Assembly: GCF_000750955.1 (NCBI RefSeq)
Contig: NZ_CCEJ010000007.1
Coordinates: 124,001-188,000, forward strand
Length of the DNA stretch: 64,000 nucleotides
Source of the DNA: Criblamydia sequanensis CRIB-18
Lineage (GTDB): Bacteria > Chlamydiota > Chlamydiia > Chlamydiales > Criblamydiaceae
Reading direction: 5' to 3'
Both the position numbers and the translations under genes were made by a program. This document shows positions 51,340 to 60,414 of this stretch, piece after piece (the first letter of the stretch is position 1; each line of letters opens with the position of its first letter). Below the pieces are notes generated by a model. It saw only the letters and a list, made by a program, of their open reading frames with translations. It was not told where the DNA came from and did no database searches.

Positions 51340-52638
51340 TTAAGCTGTGAAAACAAGACGCTGTTTCGGTAAAAAATTTCTTGTATCAACAATTGGTACG
51401 GCATAAGACATAATTTCATCTTTGGAAAATGAGCTGTGAGCTGTTGCAAGAAGGAAGCAATCGTAATTTGAGGATAAAGGCTGGCTTATTCTTCCGGCTA
51501 AATCATTATACTCGCGGCTCAATCCGATTTCCGGCACAAGGGGGTCATGGTAGTCGCAAATGGCGCCTTTTTTCTCAAGCAAATGAATAAGTTCAAGACT
51601 TGGACTCTCTCTCATATCATCGATATCAGATTTATAAGAAAGCCCCAGTATTAGGATTCTAGAGCCTTTTAATGACTTACTGTAATAATTCAAGCAGTCT
51701 TGAACCTTTGAGACGACGTATTTCGGCATGGATCGATTAATTTCACCGGCAAGTTCAATAAATCTTGTGCTAATGCCATACTCTTTCGCTTTCCAGGTTA
51801 AATAAAAAGGGTCGATAGGGATGCAATGGCCTCCAAGACCGGGCCCCGGCCAAAAAGGCATAAAACCGAAAGGTTTTGTGCCGGCGGCTCTAATTACTTC
51901 AAAAACATCGATATTCATGGGGTCGCAAATAAGTTTAAGCTCATTAACGAGAGCGATATTAACGCTTCTAAAAATATTCTCAAAGAGTTTAGCAAGCTCG
52001 GCCACTCTTGTCGTTGAAACGGGAACTACATGTAAAACTGCTTTGGAATAAAGGGCGACTGCTAAACTTAAGCTTTCTTCATCGACTCCGCCAACAAGCT
52101 TAGGGATGGTTTTAGTGCCATACTTTTTATTTCCCGGGTCTTCCCTTTCAGGACTAAAGCATAAGTAAAGATCTTTTCCGATGCGTCTTTGGCTTTTAGC
52201 TTCTAAAAGAGGCAAAAGTACTTCCTCTGTAGTTCCCGGCCATGTTGTGCTTTCAAGTGAAACTAATGTGTTGGGAGCAAGGTACGGTGCGATCGCTTCG
52301 GCTGTTTGAATAATGTATTGCAGGTCGGGCTCTAAATGATGATCTAAAGGTGTCGGCACACAGATGATAACGGCATCGCACTTGGAAATTTCTTCATAAG
52401 AGCTTGTTGCCGATAGCAATTTTTTACTGAATACCTCTCTTGATCTACTTTCAGGGATATGTTTAAAGTAGCTTTCTCCTTTGGAGATAGCCTCCACTTT
52501 TTTTTGATCGATATCAAATCCAATTACCGGGAAACCGGCTTCGACAAAAGTTAAGGCCAAGGGAAAACCTACATAACCCATGCCGATAATTCCAATAATA
52601 CATTCGTTTGAGTGGATGCGATCTATTGTTAAGGGCAT
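51340..52638 (-). CDS. wbpA: UDP-N-acetylglucosamine 6-dehydrogenase WbpA
   Basis: This UDP-sugar dehydrogenase of about 432 residues oxidises C6 of UDP-GlcNAc to give UDP-GlcNAcA, the first step of the pathway. The NAD motif is IGMGYVGFPLAL near residue 17, and the catalytic cysteine block is GPGLGGHCIPIDPFYLTWKA near 245. I start it at ATG 52638, which gives the usual N-terminus; the open frame begins at a TTG overlapping the MBOAT stop, but that would add a 28-residue, Cys- and aromatic-rich extension not seen in the family. Confidence 0.92.
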   Translation of the reverse strand: MPLTIDRIHSNECIIGIIGMGYVGFPLALTFVEAGFPVIGFDIDQKKVEAISKGESYFKHIPESRSREVFSKKLLSATSSYEEISKCDAVIICVPTPLDHHLEPDLQYIIQTAEAIAPYLAPNTLVSLESTTWPGTTEEVLLPLLEAKSQRRIGKDLYLCFSPEREDPGNKKYGTKTIPKLVGGVDEESLSLAVALYSKAVLHVVPVSTTRVAELAKLFENIFRSVNIALVNELKLICDPMNIDVFEVIRAAGTKPFGFMPFWPGPGLGGHCIPIDPFYLTWKAKEYGISTRFIELAGEINRSMPKYVVSKVQDCLNYYSKSLKGSRILILGLSYKSDIDDMRESPSLELIHLLEKKGAICDYHDPLVPEIGLSREYNDLAGRISQPLSSNYDCFLLATAHSSFSKDEIMSYAVPIVDTRNFLPKQRLVFTA

Positions 52639-52718
52639 GAGCAACCTATAGTTAGAGTCTAAAAACTTTATCAGATATAAAAAGTTTGAACAAGACCTTT
52701 TTGATAAGACATGAAAAA

Positions 52719-54167
52719 TCAAAAGGCAAAATAGATGAAGCTTTTGGCTTTGCCAAGATAAAAAAGGGAGCTCATAAAGAGAAAAAGGCTAAAGCCAAGG
52801 TGGCGTTTATTCGGGATAAATTGCTTAGAAAGTTCATTAGAATTTCTACAAAGAAAACAGAGAATAAATGATAGGGCAAGAAAGGAAACCAAGCTCAGGA
52901 TGTCTTTTCTAAAAAGGGGCATGACGCCATTAAAGGAAAGCCCTTTTAATGCTATAACCCCATTCATATATTGAGGAAGAGAGACTCCTTTTCCTAAGGC
53001 CATGGTATGAAGAATGCCTTTCATTTGAAAGATAGTTTCAGATCTAAAGATAATTCTTGCAATTGAGCAGAATATAAAAGTTGTGAAAATTCCTGTTGTT
53101 TTTGAAAGAACGACCCCGGTTTTTTTCCAAAACTGATAGAAGATAATCGCTGCCCCATGCACCAAACCCCAAAGAATAAAAGTAAGGCCGCTGCCATGCC
53201 ATAGCCCTGTTAAGAAGAAAACAAAAAAAGTTGCACTTGCGTGCCGCAATTTTCCAAAAGCGCTTCCACCAAGCGGGATATAGAGGTAATTTCTAATAAA
53301 ACGGCTAAAAGTTATATGCCATCTTTTCCAGAATTCCTGGATATTGTCTGCTTTTAAGGGGGAATTGAAATTAAGAGGTAAATGAATGCCTAAAATCCAT
53401 CCGATGCCGATAGCCATATCCGAATAAGCGCTAAAATCGAAATAAAGCTCAAAATTATAAGCGAAGGCTACAATCCAAGCTTCAATAAAAGTTAACTTTT
53501 CAACATTTGAAAACCCAAGGTCCACCCAATAGGAAAGAGAGTCTGCAAGAATGACTTTTTTAAAAAGACCGATTGAAAAAATAAAGATCCCTTTAGCTAT
53601 CAAATCAAAATCATTCGGCTTTTTTTTATCAGCCAATTGGGGAATGAGCTCTTGGTAGAGAACAATTGGGCCCGCTATGAGTTGCGGAAAAAAAGAGACA
53701 AATAAGCTGAACGCAAAAATATCTCCATGCTTTTCAATTTTTTTAGAATAGAGATCCACAAGATAGGTGATTTGCTGAAAGGTTATAAAGCTAATGCCGA
53801 TTGGAAAATCGGATAATTGATAGGGTATTGAGGTTGAAAAAAGCGTATTCAGTAAATCTAAAAGAAGGCTGCTATATTTATAATAGCTTAAAAATAAAAG
53901 GTTAAAGGCGATTCCTATAATAAGCCATGACCTTGCTTTTTTTTTAACCTCTCTCATTTTCTCAATCTTCCGTCCTACCAACCAATTAAAGAGAGTTGAA
54001 AAAATAAGAAGGGGAAGAAAGGCCGCATTCCAAGAACCATAAAAAATAAGGGAGACAAGCAAAAGCCAAAAACCTGTCATTTCTTTCTTTATTTTTTTTA
54101 AAGAAAAATAGCCGAAGAGCGCTATCGGAAAAAAGAGAAATATGAATTCGAAAGAACTATAAATCAT
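52719..54167 (-). CDS. MBOAT O-acyltransferase (AlgI/DltB-like)
   Basis: This is a multi-span membrane O-acyltransferase of 482 residues. The signatures are QEFWKRWHITFSRFIRNYLYIPLGG near residue 270 and GLWHGSGLTFILWGLVHG near 312, holding the MBOAT Asn/Asp-like and His catalytic sites. Such proteins pass acyl groups, often acetyl, across the membrane to a partner that modifies a glycan. The next gene upstream, overlapping by four bases, encodes an SGNH/DltD-like partner. The acceptor is probably the surface glycan of this locus, but peptidoglycan cannot be excluded. Confidence 0.88.
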   Translation of the reverse strand: MIYSSFEFIFLFFPIALFGYFSLKKIKKEMTGFWLLLVSLIFYGSWNAAFLPLLIFSTLFNWLVGRKIEKMREVKKKARSWLIIGIAFNLLFLSYYKYSSLLLDLLNTLFSTSIPYQLSDFPIGISFITFQQITYLVDLYSKKIEKHGDIFAFSLFVSFFPQLIAGPIVLYQELIPQLADKKKPNDFDLIAKGIFIFSIGLFKKVILADSLSYWVDLGFSNVEKLTFIEAWIVAFAYNFELYFDFSAYSDMAIGIGWILGIHLPLNFNSPLKADNIQEFWKRWHITFSRFIRNYLYIPLGGSAFGKLRHASATFFVFFLTGLWHGSGLTFILWGLVHGAAIIFYQFWKKTGVVLSKTTGIFTTFIFCSIARIIFRSETIFQMKGILHTMALGKGVSLPQYMNGVIALKGLSFNGVMPLFRKDILSLVSFLALSFILCFLCRNSNELSKQFIPNKRHLGFSLFLFMSSLFYLGKAKSFIYFAF

Positions 54168-55165
54168 AGCCTTTCCCTCATAAAGGAATCGATATTTTTT
54201 AAAGTGAGGGATTGAAACAGTTTTTCTTCTTCATCGCTTTTTTCTAAAATGTCGATGATAATTTGCGATTTTTTCGGATTAAGGTGATGGGCGTCAAAAA
54301 ATAGTTCAAATTCTTCCTCAGGCGATAGACCAAAAAAATGGATGTGCTTAATTTTTTCAAAAAGGGAGACAAGCTCTTTCAGCCAACTTTTATAAACCTG
54401 AAGAAGAGGAGAGGATTTGATTTCTTTAAAAAGACGGGCTGTCTCAGGGGTTGTAAACACCTGAAATTCTATCTCGGGAAAATTTTGGATAAGGGCTTTA
54501 AGCTTTTCTTTAAAGTGCAATTCCTGGAAATTTTGAATTTCTAGACGTCTATTTTTATAGGCTTTAAGCTGATGGTTAATCTTAGCTTCTTTTTCTTTCT
54601 CATCAAGTTCCTTGTAGATTCGACTTAAGGAGTCGGTCAAAGAAATTAACCCATTTTCCTGTCCAAATAACTTTTTTAAACTGATAAGCGAGGCTTCAAA
54701 AGAAAGGAGGGGATTTAAAAAATAAACAAATTTTTGACGTTTTTCAAGAATTTTTTTGATTTCGGTGAGTTTCATAGAGCGCTCATCGATTTGACCGAAA
54801 TCAAGCCCTAAATACACCTTCTGAGGTGTTGTTTTTAAGGTTTTTAAGGCAAATTGCAAAAGATCAAAGTATTCTGTTATCGAGAGGCCGCTGCAGCCCA
54901 GATTTAATGTTTTTTCTTTAAAATAGTCTGCATCAAGTGAAGCTATCCGGCTTGATCCAATAAGGAGAGCTCCATAGATAGTTTCTTTATGATTAAGCAA
55001 GAAATTAATCTTTTGCTCCCTTTCATCAAACAAGGGATAGGGGGAAGGTTTCTCGCGCCCAAAATAAAGAAATGGATCAAAAGCGAAGTTTAAAGAAGCC
55101 ACTAGTCCGAGCATCAATAATAGGTTGATTAGAAATAAATAAACCCACTTTTTAGAAGAACTCAT
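54164..55165 (-). CDS. SGNH/DltD-like partner of the MBOAT protein
   Basis: This 333-residue protein has one N-terminal membrane segment (about 8-26) and an extracytoplasmic domain. GALLIGSSRIASLDADYF near residue 66 holds a block-I-like Ser (GSSR), and FFDAHHLNPKKSQ near 294 holds an Asp-x-x-His pair, the catalytic set of SGNH and DltD-type acyl-transfer proteins. With the adjacent MBOAT gene it forms the usual two-part O-acylation system: MBOAT exports the acyl group, this protein transfers it. It is coupled to both neighbours by four-base overlaps. Confidence 0.7.
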   Translation of the reverse strand: MSSSKKWVYLFLINLLLMLGLVASLNFAFDPFLYFGREKPSPYPLFDEREQKINFLLNHKETIYGALLIGSSRIASLDADYFKEKTLNLGCSGLSITEYFDLLQFALKTLKTTPQKVYLGLDFGQIDERSMKLTEIKKILEKRQKFVYFLNPLLSFEASLISLKKLFGQENGLISLTDSLSRIYKELDEKEKEAKINHQLKAYKNRRLEIQNFQELHFKEKLKALIQNFPEIEFQVFTTPETARLFKEIKSSPLLQVYKSWLKELVSLFEKIKHIHFFGLSPEEEFELFFDAHHLNPKKSQIIIDILEKSDEEEKLFQSLTLKNIDSFMRERL

Positions 55166-56313
55166 AGAGCCATAGCATTGTTTAAAAATTGTTCAAAACC
55201 CAAAATATAATTCTCTAAACAAAAATGAGAACTCGCTTCATGGCATCTTTCCTTAAATCTTTCGATTGTTTCAAAAGAGGCACTTGCAATTTGGTTTGAG
55301 AGGGAATCTAGGTTAAAATCATTTCCGATAAACCCTAATTGTAAATCAGAGGTAATTTTTTTCATTTCAACTAAAGGGGGAACGGCGACAGCAATTCTTG
55401 CCTGGATGTTTTGAAAAAATTTATTAGGCAGGGCGAAGGTGTGGTTTTCCGGCTTCTCTTTAAGATGAATAAGACCGATATCATACTGATTTAAAAAAGG
55501 AACCAGATCCTTCATGGGAAGTTTCTCAAGAAGACGAACTCTTGGAAGTTTCTTAGCTAAGACCTTAAGGTGATTCAAATAAGGGGTGTTATTTTGAGAG
55601 ACTAAAATGCAATCGAGTGTAAAACGGGAGGGAAGCTTTAGCATAAAAGCAAAAATCTTTTCCCATTCCCTTTTAGGATCTGCATTTCCATGAGCGATTA
55701 TTTTAATTTCGCTTGGGTTTACTTTCTTAACTTTTAAATCATACTTTAAGGGAACATTCGGAAGGATAAAAAATCTATTTACATCAAAATTTTCTTTATA
55801 AAGATTAGCAATGCCGGTTGATACCGTCATAAAAGGTACTTTTCTCAAATAGGTTTTTAAAAGTGAGACGGCATATTTTTTTTGATAGCTCTTTTTAAGA
55901 AAAGAAGAGTTATAAGAACCGGGATAATATTCATGGGCATCCCAGATGAGAGGCTTCTCTTTAGCCCATTTTATTCCGATAGGCAGAGCATGAATTTCAT
56001 TAGCTAAAACAAAATCAAAGGAAGGCAAAGTAAGCTTAAGAGAGTCTGCAATCATGGGAATCCGCCAATAAATAGGCTCAAATTCCAGGGTTGTCAACTC
56101 TATGATTCTTTTAATTAAGTTTAGGCCCCTTTGCCAATTGGAATTCCTTCTTTTTTTTACTTCAATAAATTCAGAGCAACGGACGGAAGGTTCATCCAAG
56201 CCGATAACTGTTGTTTTAAAGCCAAGTTTATCAAGCAAGATAAGTTGGTTTTGAACCCTTGGATCTTGACTTATCTTTGTGAAACAAATAACGAGGACAT
56301 TTTTTCTTTTCAT
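55162..56313 (-). CDS. Glycosyltransferase, GT4-like
   Basis: This 383-residue GT-B glycosyltransferase begins VLVICFTKISQDPRVQNQLILL; further on it has WDAHEYYPGSYN near 120, MTVSTGIANLYKENF near 165, and a C-terminal EKLPMKDLVPFLNQYDIGLIHLK block. It is paralogous to the gene at 57492-58625. Donor and acceptor are unknown. It is overlapped by four bases at both ends within the glycan operon. Confidence 0.8.
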   Translation of the reverse strand: MKRKNVLVICFTKISQDPRVQNQLILLDKLGFKTTVIGLDEPSVRCSEFIEVKKRRNSNWQRGLNLIKRIIELTTLEFEPIYWRIPMIADSLKLTLPSFDFVLANEIHALPIGIKWAKEKPLIWDAHEYYPGSYNSSFLKKSYQKKYAVSLLKTYLRKVPFMTVSTGIANLYKENFDVNRFFILPNVPLKYDLKVKKVNPSEIKIIAHGNADPKREWEKIFAFMLKLPSRFTLDCILVSQNNTPYLNHLKVLAKKLPRVRLLEKLPMKDLVPFLNQYDIGLIHLKEKPENHTFALPNKFFQNIQARIAVAVPPLVEMKKITSDLQLGFIGNDFNLDSLSNQIASASFETIERFKERCHEASSHFCLENYILGFEQFLNNAMAL

Positions 56314-57491
56314 GTCAAAAGGGCTTTTTGATGGATTGATTGAAGAAGATCCATGGTTTTATTGTTATCAAAATGGGATTTGGCATGATTTTTGATAATT
56401 TCGCTATTGAATGAATGGTTCATAAGCTTTGCCATTAAACGGGCTAATTCCTCTTTGGACGAACCATTAAACAATAACCCGTTATTTTCATTGATATACT
56501 CACCCGGGGCTCCCATAGCTCCTGCAATGATAGGCAGACCATAGTGCAAGGCTTCAACAATCGCATTTCCAAACGTTTCAACAAAGCTTGGGAGGATAAA
56601 AGCATCTCCTTGGCTAAAAAAATGGGCCAGCTGATTTCTTTTTAAGCTGCCGATAAAACTAACAGAATTTTCAAGGCAAAGCTGTTTTCGTAAATTAAGT
56701 AATGCGGTCTTCTCCTCCCCATCTCCTGCAATAATTAACTTAACTTTTTTTCCGGTATCTGCAAGCAATCTAAAACTTTCTAGCAAAAGATCAATCCGCT
56801 TGATCCGGCTTAAGTGGGCAAGGGTTAAATAGATGAAGGGTTCGCTTTTAGATTTTTTTTCTTTAAAAGGAAAAGGCTCGATGATATTGGGTAGGACTAT
56901 TCCTTTATTTTCAACCTGAAGGCTATCTGCAAGCCAATTAAGAAGAGGGCGGCTAACGGCTGAGACACACTTAGCATGGCGATAGGCTTCTTTATATTTA
57001 TTTAAAACAGGTGTTGGGATCAGCTCCCCATGACAGGCAGTTTTATAAAAAAAGCTGGCATGCTCGCTTACGATATAAGGAATAGAAAAGCGTTTTTGCA
57101 AATGTCTTGCCACAACCCCTGCCGCCAAAAAACTATGGGCTTGGATAAGGTCAGGGCGCCCAAACTTTTTTATGTAGGTCTTAAAGAGCCTTTCATAAGT
57201 TTTAATTAAAAAATAGAGACGAAAATTTGGATGGAAGAGACCTAGATTCACTCCCTTAAAAATAAGCTCCGGAAAGCCGGAATCATGGGTTTCTTCAATC
57301 TTGAAATAATAGTTTTTTAATTTATCGATTTTTAAATTTTTTCTTAAAGGAAGCAAATCTGAAAAAATAAGACCAACTTTTGAATTTCGCAAGCTTAAGG
57401 TCTTGGCCCAAAAATTAAAATTGTACCCTCGTAGAGGTTTACTCTCTGTTCGATACCAGGAGGGGATGATTAAAACATGAGGAGATTTCAT
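56310..57491 (-). CDS. Glycosyltransferase family 4
   Basis: This 393-residue GT-B glycosyltransferase has the classic family-4 donor region: LAHLSRIKRIDLLLESF near 228, IAGDGEEKTALLNLR near 252, and FVETFGNAIVEALHYGLPIIAGAMGAPGEYI near 315 with the nucleotide-sugar-binding E-x7-E pattern. It begins directly at the stop of the preceding gene (TAAATG). It presumably extends the lipid-linked glycan in the cytoplasm; the sugar is unknown. Confidence 0.88.
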   Translation of the reverse strand: MKSPHVLIIPSWYRTESKPLRGYNFNFWAKTLSLRNSKVGLIFSDLLPLRKNLKIDKLKNYYFKIEETHDSGFPELIFKGVNLGLFHPNFRLYFLIKTYERLFKTYIKKFGRPDLIQAHSFLAAGVVARHLQKRFSIPYIVSEHASFFYKTACHGELIPTPVLNKYKEAYRHAKCVSAVSRPLLNWLADSLQVENKGIVLPNIIEPFPFKEKKSKSEPFIYLTLAHLSRIKRIDLLLESFRLLADTGKKVKLIIAGDGEEKTALLNLRKQLCLENSVSFIGSLKRNQLAHFFSQGDAFILPSFVETFGNAIVEALHYGLPIIAGAMGAPGEYINENNGLLFNGSSKEELARLMAKLMNHSFNSEIIKNHAKSHFDNNKTMDLLQSIHQKALLT

Positions 57492-58625
57492 TTAAGAGCC
57501 GTTTTCTGCCAAAAGTTCTTTCATTATTTTAAAGTTGTTTAATTCAGATAACTCTTTCGCTGCTAAATTTGAATTATTTTTCATATCTTCGATTTCTTCA
57601 ACTTTTAAATCATTTAACATTTTAGCAAAGGATTCTTTAGAAAAATCTAAGCTTACTCGACCATTTTTATATTTTCTTATAAGTTCAGCCATCTGTAGAG
57701 ACGGGCTTATGGCAAGAGCAAGTCTTGCTTGAATAAAATCAAAAAATTTATTAGGCAAGCTGTTTAAGGCATTAAAAGAGCTTTTAGGTTGCAAATAGAG
57801 ACCGATGTCATAAGAATTTAGAGCTTCCGGCAGCTTTGAAAAGGGAACCGGCTCTAAAAATCTGATACGATTATTTTTCGAAGCGAGCCGCTTTAACTTG
57901 TCTAAATACTTCTTATTATTTGATAGAAGAAAAAAATCTAAAGCAAAGCGATCCTCTAAAAGAAAGAAAAGTGAAATCATATCTTCAATTTTTCTTGTCT
58001 GATCGCAAAAGCCATGGTGGACAAGCCGAATCTTTTGGCTATTCACTTTTGAGGGGGCTAGATTTCTAAAACCGGGAGCATTAGTAATCACAGTCGGTTT
58101 TTTAATAGAGCAAAATTCCTGATATTGCCTAGCAATTGGCTCTGATACGGTTGTAACCCTATGGGCTTCTTTTATGTACTTTTTTGACAAATAGCTTTTG
58201 AAGGCTTGTCTTGTTAGTTTCCAATAAAAATTGCTTTCAAATTGCTTGGGGGCATATTCATGAGCATCAAATAAAAGAATGGCATTTTTTTTAATCTTTA
58301 AGGCAATCGGCAGGGTTTCAATGTCATTTGCAATGACAAGATCAAAATTGTTCAAATTAAAAGACAATATTTCTTTAATTTCCGGTTTTTCAAAGTAAAT
58401 TTTTTCATATTTCCTGAAGATAAGGTAAAAAAACATTTTTACTTTGTTGAAAAAACTTCTGGAAGGAGGGCTGATTGGGATAAAAGTTTTTATGGTTGTT
58501 TTCGGAGGATTAAAAGCGATCACTGTGACTTCTTTTTTAAGTTTTAACAAGAAGTCAATTTGCCTATTCACTCTGGCATCTATTCTTAAATCGGAGAAGG
58601 AGAGTACAAGCGCTTTTTCAGTCAT
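57492..58625 (-). CDS. Glycosyltransferase, GT4-like
   Basis: This 377-residue protein is a paralogue of the gene at 55162-56313, with the same order of blocks: SFSDLRIDARVNRQIDFLL, LFDAHEYAPKQFESNFYW, TTVSEPIARQYQEF and EPVPFSKLPEALNSYDIGLYLQPK. The paralogy suggests that the two transfer similar sugars or make successive linkages. It overlaps the ABC gene by four bases. Donor and acceptor are unknown. Confidence 0.8.
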   Translation of the reverse strand: MTEKALVLSFSDLRIDARVNRQIDFLLKLKKEVTVIAFNPPKTTIKTFIPISPPSRSFFNKVKMFFYLIFRKYEKIYFEKPEIKEILSFNLNNFDLVIANDIETLPIALKIKKNAILLFDAHEYAPKQFESNFYWKLTRQAFKSYLSKKYIKEAHRVTTVSEPIARQYQEFCSIKKPTVITNAPGFRNLAPSKVNSQKIRLVHHGFCDQTRKIEDMISLFFLLEDRFALDFFLLSNNKKYLDKLKRLASKNNRIRFLEPVPFSKLPEALNSYDIGLYLQPKSSFNALNSLPNKFFDFIQARLALAISPSLQMAELIRKYKNGRVSLDFSKESFAKMLNDLKVEEIEDMKNNSNLAAKELSELNNFKIMKELLAENGS

Positions 58626-60379
58626 GATCGGTTTGTCTCAAAGGTTTTATGACCTAAAAGTTTTTGATAAAGAGAAGATGTGTTTAAAAGCTCTTCATGC
58701 GTTCCGAAGTTTTGGATTCTTCCTTCTTCCATTAAATAGATCTGATCAAACCTTTCCATATTATATAAACGATGAGTCACAGAAAATATTGTTTGATGCG
58801 GAGCTTTTGATTTAAGCACAGCTTCTATTAAATCCTCTGTGTTTGTATCTAGAGCAGAAGAGGCTTCATCTAAAATTAAAACCTCGCTGTTTCTATAAAG
58901 AGCTCTTGCAAGAGAAAGTCGCTGCCTTTCCCCACCGGATAAAAGAACTCCCTTATCTCCAACTTTAGAATCAAAGCCATCTTTAAGTTTTTCAGTAAAG
59001 TGTATTAAATGAGCTTGTCTTGAAGCTTCGAATATTCTTTTAAAATCAACAGGCTCGCCAAAAGCAATATTATTTATTAGAGAATCATCAATAATAGCTG
59101 TGTGCTGGGGAACATAACCGATCTTTGGCTGTAGCGCTTTAAGATCTCTAAAAGGGATCCCATCGACTGTAATCTCTCCTAACGAAGGTTTAATAAGACC
59201 GCATAATAAGTCGAGAAGAGTACTTTTGCCGGAGCCTGTTTTGCCGATGATGGCAACATAGGTACCTTTTTTAAAAGTGCAAGAAAGATTATTTAGCGCG
59301 TAATTATGACCGTTATATGAGTATGAAATATCTTTAAGAGTAATTTCATGATTAAAATCTAAGTGAAATTCTTTTTTCTCTTTTTTCACCTCTAGGAGCT
59401 CTTTTTTTAAAGAAACGAAAGAAGATTCGGCATTTTTTAAAGTCAGATTTAAAGAAAGGAGTTGATTCACAGCAGGAAGCAGTCTTCTTGCGATAAGGGC
59501 AAGCAAGATTAGGGCTTCAGGAAATGTTTCTTTGCTATAGCCCAAGCTCCAAGCGAGGGTTAAAGATAGAATTAAAAGAAAATAGGAGGCGTATTCAACA
59601 AGAGGCGAAACTCTTTGCGATAGAAAAGCCGCTTCAAAAATACTTGTAGAAAACTCCTCTAAGGGTTTGAGAAATCGATCTTTAAAAAAATAAGCTTTTC
59701 GGTAAATTTTTATCTCTTTTAAAGCATAAAAACCATCTGCCAAAAAGGCATAACACTGTCCTGACGCGCTTTCCTTTTTCTTTCCAAGGCTTCTTAATTT
59801 ATTTCCAAATTTTGCTATTAGAAAAATACCTATACTTAAAAAAAATAAAATAAGACTCCATGCGGAATAGAAATATTGAAAAAGCAAAAGAAAAAACAAG
59901 AAAGTTGTAATCACCGCATACGAAACAAATTGAAGGCTTGAGAGCATTCCTTGCGCCACTTGAAGGCAAGTTGAAAGACAATTTTTTATGAGTTGAGCGC
60001 TATTTTTTTTTATTGTTGTTTCATAATCTTGCTCTAGATAGTGAAAGAAAAGTTTTTGGCTTAAATTTAAAAAAAACTCGTAAGGAAACTTTGAGACCTT
60101 TTTTAGAGTATAGAGCTGAACAAACATTTTGATTGTGATTAATCCAAGCAAACTTAAGCTAAACTCAAAAAAACCGAGATTAATCGGCATTCCAAGTAGT
60201 CTGATGGAAAATGAAATGCCTTTGTCCCAAAAACCTTCAAAAATAGAAGATAAATAAAAAGCAAGAGCTGAAATTTGAGCAGTTTCTAAAAGCGAGGTTA
60301 AAACGATAGCTGCAATAATGATAAGGTAAGTTTTCTTTTCTTCTTTTGATAGTATAAAAGGTAATTCTCTAAAAAACAT
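58622..60379 (-). CDS. ABC exporter/flippase, MsbA-PglK type
   Basis: This 585-residue half-transporter has an N-terminal membrane domain (about 1-320) and an ATPase domain. Walker A is GKTGSGKSTLL near residue 379, the signature LLSGGERQRLSLARAL near 480, and Walker B LILDEASSALD near 502. Lipid-linked oligosaccharide flippases such as PglK and O-glycan exporters have this shape. In this operon it most likely flips the finished undecaprenyl-linked glycan to the periplasm. No wzm/wzt or wzx gene is visible, which supports this. The substrate is inferred from context. Confidence 0.85.
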   Translation of the reverse strand: MFFRELPFILSKEEKKTYLIIIAAIVLTSLLETAQISALAFYLSSIFEGFWDKGISFSIRLLGMPINLGFFEFSLSLLGLITIKMFVQLYTLKKVSKFPYEFFLNLSQKLFFHYLEQDYETTIKKNSAQLIKNCLSTCLQVAQGMLSSLQFVSYAVITTFLFFLLLFQYFYSAWSLILFFLSIGIFLIAKFGNKLRSLGKKKESASGQCYAFLADGFYALKEIKIYRKAYFFKDRFLKPLEEFSTSIFEAAFLSQRVSPLVEYASYFLLILSLTLAWSLGYSKETFPEALILLALIARRLLPAVNQLLSLNLTLKNAESSFVSLKKELLEVKKEKKEFHLDFNHEITLKDISYSYNGHNYALNNLSCTFKKGTYVAIIGKTGSGKSTLLDLLCGLIKPSLGEITVDGIPFRDLKALQPKIGYVPQHTAIIDDSLINNIAFGEPVDFKRIFEASRQAHLIHFTEKLKDGFDSKVGDKGVLLSGGERQRLSLARALYRNSEVLILDEASSALDTNTEDLIEAVLKSKAPHQTIFSVTHRLYNMERFDQIYLMEEGRIQNFGTHEELLNTSSLYQKLLGHKTFETNRS

Positions 60380-60414
60380 TTACACCTAAATTTGGTAGCC
60401 TCTTCTTATAAAAA

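Noticed and set aside
52638-52722. TTG start for WbpA coupled to the MBOAT stop
   Set aside because: It adds a 28-residue extension unlike any UDP-sugar dehydrogenase; the ATG at 52638 gives the normal start.
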